The position numbers were made by a program, and so were the translations under genes. DNA of 64,000 bases from NCBI GenBank assembly GCA_937885465.1, contig CAKZZM010000154.1:7815-71814 (forward strand), read 5' to 3'. This stretch comes from an uncultured Bacteroidales bacterium (lineage in GTDB: Bacteria; Bacteroidota; Bacteroidia; Bacteroidales; Paludibacteraceae). The notes under the pieces are model-generated. The model worked only from the letters and a program-made list of their open reading frames with translations, searched no databases and was not told where the DNA came from. Numbering within the stretch: the stretch's first letter is position 1; each line of letters opens with the position of its first letter. Positions 59,324 to 64,000 of the stretch are shown piece after piece.

Positions 59324-61441
59324 ATGGACCTAAGATACAAGGAGTTAAAATATTGCAAGGGGGTAGGCCCGAAGCGGGCTGAAATCCTAAGAAAAGAGTT
59401 GCATATCGATACGGCTCTTGACCTCTTGTATCTGTTCCCTTATAAATATATTGATCGGTCGCACTTCTCGTATATCAGAGATATCAGCAGCGAAGATGAA
59501 TATATGCAGATTGTCGGCATTGTCGTAGATGTGCAGACTGTAGGAACGGGCAAAACGAAGCGAATGACTGCAGAGTTTGCCGATAGAAATGGTGATACGA
59601 TAGAGCTTGTTTGGTTTAAAGGGTTGCAATACCTTAAAATAGAAACGGGTGTTCCTTATATCCTTTTCGGCAAACCGTCTTTCTTCAATCATACCTTTAA
59701 TTTTGCCCATCCCGATCTTGAGAAAATAGTGTCGCAGGAGCAACTGCAGACGCGTTGCGGACTCGAGCCGCATTATAACACGTCAGAGAAGATGAAGTCG
59801 GGCGCGTTGAATGATAAAGCAATGCGCACCATCATTCAAGGTCTGATGCCTGACTTAAAAGAAGGTATTCCCGACACTTTGCCCGATTGGTTTATAGAGG
59901 AGAATCATCTTCTTCCGCTCACAGACTCGCTTATCAACATCCATTTCCCGGCAAATGGGAGAATTCTTCAAAAAGCAAAGGAGAGGCTTAAGTTTGAGGA
60001 ATTGTTTTTTATCCAACTGCAAATATTAAAGCAGGCAAAGCGGCAGCAGATGCAGTCTGTCGGATTTCGTATGCCTATCGTGGGCAGGAATTTCAATAAT
60101 TTCTATTATAATTATCTGCCTTTTCAGCTGACAGGTGCGCAGATGAGAGTGGTGAAAGAAATCAGGGCTGACTTTGTGTCGGGAAAGCAGATGAATCGCC
60201 TATTGCAAGGTGATGTAGGAAGCGGCAAGACCTTAGTTGCTCTGCTCTGCTCATTGCTCGCCGTAGATAACGGCTTCCAGACTTGCATAATGGCACCGAC
60301 GGAGATACTTGCTAATCAGCATTTCCTGACGGTAACTCAAATGCTGCGGGGGATGAGCGTTAATGTTCGATTACTGACGGGCAGTACCAAGCAAAAGGAG
60401 AGGAGAGAGTTGTTGCCCGCATTGCAAAAAGGAGAGATAGATATTCTTATAGGAACGCACGCTTTGATAGAGGATAATGTCGTTTTTGCCAATCTTGGTT
60501 TGGTGGTGGTTGATGAGCAGCATCGTTTCGGCGTGGCTCAACGTGCCAAACTATGGGCAAAAAACCTTCAGCCTCCGCATATACTCGTCATGACGGCAAC
60601 GCCCATTCCGAGAACTCTCGCAATGACCGTTTATGGAGACCTGTCGGTTTCTGTTATCGACGAACTGCCGCCCGGGCGTAAACCCGTAAGGACATTGCAT
60701 TATAATATACAAAGGCGGCAACAGATAGATAATTTTATTGAGCAGCAGGTAGAGAAGGGCAGGCAGGTGTATGTCGTTTTTCCCCTTATTGAGAAGCGTG
60801 ATAAGAAGAATAAGGAAGAGGAGCAGAAACAACTTGCGGACCTTGTGTCAGGATATGAGCGTATCTGCCATAGGTTTCCCGAATATAATATATCTATGGT
60901 GCACGGCAAGATGAATCCAAAGGAGAAGGACTTGCATATGCGCTTATTTGCTGAGGGAAAAACGCAGATTCTTGTAGCGACAACGGTGATAGAGGTGGGA
61001 GTCAATGTACCCAATGCCTCGGTGATGATAGTAGAGAATGCCGATAGATTTGGTCTGTCGCAACTCCACCAGCTGAGAGGTAGGGTAGGACGTGGTGCCG
61101 ATCAGAGTTATTGCATACTGCTGACCGATTTCGCTCTCTCAAAAGACACCCGTAAACGCATGGATATAATGGTCGCCACCAACGATGGTTTCCGTATCGC
61201 AGAGGCAGATCTGCAGTTGCGCGGACCGGGCGACCTTGAAGGTACGCAGCAGTCAGGTCTGCCGTTTGAGATGCATATAGCTTCGCTCGCCACCGACGGA
61301 CAGCTGTTAGAGAAGGCAAGAAGAGTGGCACAAACGATTTTGGAAGAAGATCCCGAGCTTGCATTGCCTAAAAACAGTCTGCTACAGACAGGACTATCTA
61401 AACTAAAAAACAGTACCACCGATTGGAGCGAGATATCGTAG
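59324..61441 (+). CDS. recG: RecG, ATP-dependent DNA helicase
   Basis: 705 residues, normal length. The N-terminal wedge/OB domain (about 60-150) precedes helicase motifs: GDVGSGKTLVALL (Walker A), VVDEQHRFGVAQRAKL (DEQH), MTATPIPRTLAMTVYGDLS, IEVGVNVPNASVMIVENADR and QLRGRVGRGADQSYC. It remodels stalled forks and Holliday junctions. It may share a transcript with the serine hydrolase gene. No repeats inside. Confidence 0.97.
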   Translation: MDLRYKELKYCKGVGPKRAEILRKELHIDTALDLLYLFPYKYIDRSHFSYIRDISSEDEYMQIVGIVVDVQTVGTGKTKRMTAEFADRNGDTIELVWFKGLQYLKIETGVPYILFGKPSFFNHTFNFAHPDLEKIVSQEQLQTRCGLEPHYNTSEKMKSGALNDKAMRTIIQGLMPDLKEGIPDTLPDWFIEENHLLPLTDSLINIHFPANGRILQKAKERLKFEELFFIQLQILKQAKRQQMQSVGFRMPIVGRNFNNFYYNYLPFQLTGAQMRVVKEIRADFVSGKQMNRLLQGDVGSGKTLVALLCSLLAVDNGFQTCIMAPTEILANQHFLTVTQMLRGMSVNVRLLTGSTKQKERRELLPALQKGEIDILIGTHALIEDNVVFANLGLVVVDEQHRFGVAQRAKLWAKNLQPPHILVMTATPIPRTLAMTVYGDLSVSVIDELPPGRKPVRTLHYNIQRRQQIDNFIEQQVEKGRQVYVVFPLIEKRDKKNKEEEQKQLADLVSGYERICHRFPEYNISMVHGKMNPKEKDLHMRLFAEGKTQILVATTVIEVGVNVPNASVMIVENADRFGLSQLHQLRGRVGRGADQSYCILLTDFALSKDTRKRMDIMVATNDGFRIAEADLQLRGPGDLEGTQQSGLPFEMHIASLATDGQLLEKARRVAQTILEEDPELALPKNSLLQTGLSKLKNSTTDWSEIS

Positions 61442-61467
61442 CGTGGAATGTAAAATCTTCGCTGGTA

Positions 61468-61650
61468 GTGGAGAACGTCTCCGAACGTTCGCAAGCGGTA
61501 CTTGGTCACTTGGTACTTGGTACTTAGTACTTGGTCACTTGGTGTTTTTTTTGCTTGCGTAACCCGATTTTTATTATTAATTTTGCAAACTCTTCGCTGG
61601 TAGTGGAGAACGTCTCCGAACGTTCGCAAGCGGTACATAGCGTAAGCAGT
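61468..61650 (+). repeat. A, H, A and I repeats flanking a promoter
   Basis: Family A at 61468-61490 and 61603-61625, both preceded by CTTCGCTGGTA and followed by GCAAGCGGTAC; family H units at 61498-61545; family I at 61629-61640. The TTCGCTGGTAGTGGAG flank is identical in the two copies, so one probably derives from the other. Confidence 0.9.
61555..61585 (+). promoter_or_regulatory. promoter of the acyl-CoA synthetase gene
   Basis: TTG (61555-61557), 20 bases, TAATTTTG (61578-61585). Leader of about 95 bases with a family A hairpin inside. Confidence 0.76.
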
Positions 61651-61684
61651 ACTTCATTTATCCTTTGTGCATTATTTTTAAGCG

Positions 61685-63340
61685 ATGAAGAAACATTATC
61701 TTGAATATCTGACAGATGTGATGCAGCACCAATGGGACGATGCTGCGCTTACTAACTATGGCGAACAAGCCGGTTACACTTTTAAGTCTCTTGCAGAGCA
61801 GATGCTGCGCCTGCATGAGCTATTCCGCATATTAGGTATAAAGAAAGGCGATAAGATAGCCCTTGCAGCGAGGAACTCAGCCAACTGGGCAGCCGCATAT
61901 CTTGCTATCGCTTCATACGAAGCGGTGGTGGTAAGTATCTTGCAAGATTTCAAGGCGGAAGATATAGATAACCTCGTCAAACATTCAGATGCCAAGGCGT
62001 TGTTCGTCGGACCATTCGTTTGGAGAGAGTTGCAAAATCAACCATTATCATCTATTGAAACCATTATCTCTCTGACTGATTTCTCTCTTATCCGTCAGAA
62101 GCAGGATGGCGAAAAAGAGCAAATGAGTTCTGATGCTATCTATGCTCTTATAGATAAGGCGTTGATGCAAAAATTTCCGAAGGGACTTCAGCCGGACGAT
62201 ATTTTCTTTACGGCGGACCCCAATGCGCTTGCGCTCATTAACTACACTTCCGGTTCAATGGGGTTGCCTAAAGGCGTGATGCTCAACGGGCGGTCGCTCT
62301 CAAATAATGTAGAGACTGGTATGTCGGTGTTGCCTGTTGAGCCGGGGCAGAGTGTAGTGTCGATGCTGCCGCTTGCTCACATGTTCGGGCAGATTTGCGA
62401 ATTTCTTTATCCGCTTTGTTCGGGAACGCATATCTATTTCCTAACGAAGACACCTACGCCGTCAGTGCTGCTAAAAGCCTTGCAGGATGTGCAACCGTAT
62501 ATGGTTGTTACAGTGCCTTTGGTGATAGAAAAGATCTATTCCAAAAATCTTAATCCGCTGTTGTCGAAAACGGTAGTCCGGATGTTTTGGAAGATGCCGG
62601 GAGTGGGAAATATTTTCAAATCTTTTGTTAAGAAAAAACTTAAAAAAGCCTTTGGCGGCAATATAAGATATTTCCTTTGCGGTGGTGCCGCCATCAACCC
62701 TGAGGTGGAGAATGCACTGATGGATATTCACTTCCCGCTTTCAGTAGGTTATGGTATGACGGAGTGCGGACCGCTCATCGGTGGCAATCCGCCGAAGTAT
62801 TTCGTGGCGCAATCAGGAGGCGTGCCTGTTCTGAATACGGAGGTGAAGATTGATCAGCCTAACGAAGAAGGAATAGGTGAGATACTCGTAAAAGGCGAGA
62901 ATGTGATGATGGGGTACTATAAGAACGAAGAAGCTACCAAAGCCGCTTTCAATAAGGAAGGTTGGATGAAGACGGGCGACCTCGGCTATTTAGATAGTCG
63001 CAAGAATATCTTTATCAAAGGAAGAAATAAGACTATGATTCTCGGTGCCTCAGGGCAGAATATCTATCCGGAAGATATTGAAAATAAACTGAATAATATG
63101 GATGCAGTGGGTGAGAGTATTGTTGTGGAGAGAGAAGGAAAACTCATTGCGCTTATCTTCCCCGATGAGCAGGCAAAGAAGCGATTCTCTTTGGAAGAAC
63201 TGCAGAATGTGATGAGAGAGAATCTTCAAAAACTCAATAAGCGCATTCCCGGATATTCGCAAGTCTCCAATATCGAAATCAAAGACGAACCTTTTGAAAA
63301 AACGCCAAAGAAGAGTATTAAGCGCTTCTTATATAAATAA
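61685..63340 (+). CDS. AMP-forming acyl-CoA synthetase (long-chain fatty-acid type)
   Basis: 551 residues of the adenylate-forming family. The P-loop motif is INYTSGSMGLPKGVMLNGRS; YFLCGGAAINPEVENALMDI and VGYGMTECGPLIGGNPP form the nucleotide pocket; EGWMKTGDLGYLDSRKNIFI and KTMILGASGQNIYPEDIENK are the hinge and C-terminal motifs, and a lysine near KTPKKSIKRFLYK is the likely catalytic one. It activates a carboxylic acid, most likely a fatty acid, through acyl-AMP. The family has many substrates, so the assignment to long-chain acids is by resemblance. Confidence 0.88.
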   Translation: MKKHYLEYLTDVMQHQWDDAALTNYGEQAGYTFKSLAEQMLRLHELFRILGIKKGDKIALAARNSANWAAAYLAIASYEAVVVSILQDFKAEDIDNLVKHSDAKALFVGPFVWRELQNQPLSSIETIISLTDFSLIRQKQDGEKEQMSSDAIYALIDKALMQKFPKGLQPDDIFFTADPNALALINYTSGSMGLPKGVMLNGRSLSNNVETGMSVLPVEPGQSVVSMLPLAHMFGQICEFLYPLCSGTHIYFLTKTPTPSVLLKALQDVQPYMVVTVPLVIEKIYSKNLNPLLSKTVVRMFWKMPGVGNIFKSFVKKKLKKAFGGNIRYFLCGGAAINPEVENALMDIHFPLSVGYGMTECGPLIGGNPPKYFVAQSGGVPVLNTEVKIDQPNEEGIGEILVKGENVMMGYYKNEEATKAAFNKEGWMKTGDLGYLDSRKNIFIKGRNKTMILGASGQNIYPEDIENKLNNMDAVGESIVVEREGKLIALIFPDEQAKKRFSLEELQNVMRENLQKLNKRIPGYSQVSNIEIKDEPFEKTPKKSIKRFLYK

Positions 63341-63375
63341 TGAGTGCTTCGTATTATGCGTGGGGGTGACATTTA

Positions 63376-63398
63376 GTGGAGAACGTCTCCGAACGTTC
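63376..63398 (+). repeat. family A copy
   Basis: A perfect core 36 bases after the synthetase stop. Confidence 0.92.
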
Positions 63399-63514
63399 AG
63401 TGGTAAACGTAGGGTAACATTGTGTTGCCCTATTTTTTTTGCAAAGTGGCATTATTGAAAATCAGTTTGTTGCAAAGAAAGTTCATTTTTTTTCAAAAAA
63501 AATCGGGTAAAAAT

Positions 63515-63545
63515 TTGGTGGGTTTGAAAAAAAGTAGTAATTTTG
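63515..63545 (+). promoter_or_regulatory. promoter of the candidate structured RNA
   Basis: TTG (63515-63517), 20 bases, TAATTTTG (63538-63545). Confidence 0.75.
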
Positions 63546-63614
63546 CACTCGCTTTTGAAAAGAGAGGCACTCGAATGTCAGTGTGACGATAGCAGTCAGT
63601 GAGATGACGAAATA

Positions 63615-63637
63615 GTAGAGAACATCTCCGAACGTTC
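63615..63637 (+). repeat. family A variant inside the candidate RNA
   Basis: GTAGAGAACATCTCC and then GAACGTTC; one stem base is changed, giving GAACAT opposite ACGTTC. Confidence 0.85.
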
Positions 63638-63761
63638 AACAACAGGAGTGTTTTCGGAGTAAAAAGCGAGCCACAGTGGTGGCACCCGTACTGAAGCGCT
63701 GGAAACCGCACGATATATGCTGAGGTGTACATCGGGAAAACAGCAGGCCGACGAACTACTC

Positions 63762-63780
63762 AACTACGGTAGTTTTTTTT
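63762..63780 (+). terminator. terminator of the candidate RNA
   Basis: AACTA-CGG-TAGTT followed directly by a T-run. Confidence 0.7.
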
Positions 63781-64000
63781 ACGCCCCTAACGGTTGAAAA
63801 GCAGGTAAGAGTTGAGAGATTAGAGATAAAGTTGCAGCAGGTAATAGAACTTGTGCAGGAAGTCGGAAGGGCGCGGAAGTCGGGTTTAGATTGACAGATT
63901 GAAAGCAAAAATGTAGTACATAACAGGAACGGCACTTATATATAGTATAGGTGCGATAGAGGTTCTTGTCAATTCGAGTACACAAGATAGATTCGTGAGC
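63781..64000. other. right end, no gene recognised
   Basis: No ORF of note. A two-part hairpin lies at about 63923-63971: CAGGAAC pairs with GTTCTTG, and inside it GCACTTATA pairs with TATAGGTGC. It suggests more structured RNA or a leader continuing past the window. Confidence 0.4.

Larger units (their letters stand above)
63552..63780 (+). ncRNA. candidate structured RNA with terminator
   Basis: A full promoter is followed by 230 bases with no convincing ORF. CGCTTTT near the 5' end pairs with AAAAGCG at about 63660. CAGT and ACTG pair around GGTGGCACCCGT. It ends in AACTA-CGG-TAGTT with eight T (63762-63780). A family A variant lies inside (63615-63637). It lacks the conserved blocks of tmRNA, RNase P RNA, SRP RNA and the TPP or cobalamin riboswitches as I know them. 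It may be a leader for a gene beyond the window. Confidence 0.45.

Noticed and set aside
3452..63637. Family A as a simple transcription terminator
   Set aside because: The stem is only six pairs, no T-run follows, and copies lie in frame inside genes and in messenger leaders.
63552..63780. RNase P RNA, SRP RNA, T-box or known riboswitch for the right-end RNA
   Set aside because: The conserved blocks of each, as I know them, are absent; only loose likeness such as GGTGGCACCCGT was seen.

Overview
Organism. The window comes from a member of the Bacteroidales (Bacteroidota). Evidence: a SusC/SusD pair, TonB-linked receptors, many secreted proteins sharing a C-terminal motif of the kind used for type IX export, and promoters of the Bacteroidota form. 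Eleven promoters found by eye have exactly TTG, 20 bases, TAnnTTTG. No genus can be named from the sequence alone. Layout. 1-8.1 kb: partial outer-membrane barrel protein, a ClpB lacking its N-terminal domain, an M23/LysM peptidoglycan hydrolase, a TrhP-like U32 protein and DnaK. 8.5-10.7 kb: a secreted protein with a 47-codon companion ORF. 11.3-16.4 kb: an amino-sugar/tagatose catabolic cluster (AgaS-type SIS isomerase, GatZ/KbaZ, acetyl-esterase-like lipoprotein, PfkB kinase). 16.4-26.4 kb: three paralogous secreted metallophosphoesterases, two with beta-helix fronts, and a further beta-helix protein. 26.6-42.8 kb: a DUF2569-like membrane protein, a DeoR regulator, an amidohydrolase lipoprotein, a GH36-type glycosidase, SusC, SusD, a PKD/CBM9-like lipoprotein, a DUF4832-type protein, a DMT transporter and two small secreted proteins. 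Together this looks like a glycan-utilisation locus, plausibly for galactose/GalNAc-containing glycans. 43-64 kb: housekeeping genes (RlhA-like U32 protein, flotillin, SmpB, GpmI, LpxB, CNNM/CorC-type protein, tRNA-Arg(CCG), a metal-linked receptor operon, a glycosyltransferase, TonB, a serine hydrolase, RecG, an acyl-CoA synthetase), ending in a candidate structured RNA. The unusual feature. Nearly every gap, and many genes, carry very short hairpin-forming interspersed repeats of several families. The main one, called family A here, has about 58 copies in 64 kb. Its core is GTGGA followed by a stem GAACGT, a loop CTCCGA and a stem ACGTTC. It has no stop codon in any of the six frames, and it sits in frame inside at least eight proteins, including the essential lipid A enzyme LpxB. 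Copies show compensatory stem changes, occur in recurring composite modules with other families, abut stop codons, and in three genes supply the stop codon. This resembles the Rickettsia palindromic elements in behaviour but is far shorter. No transposase or REP-associated tyrosine transposase is visible in the window.
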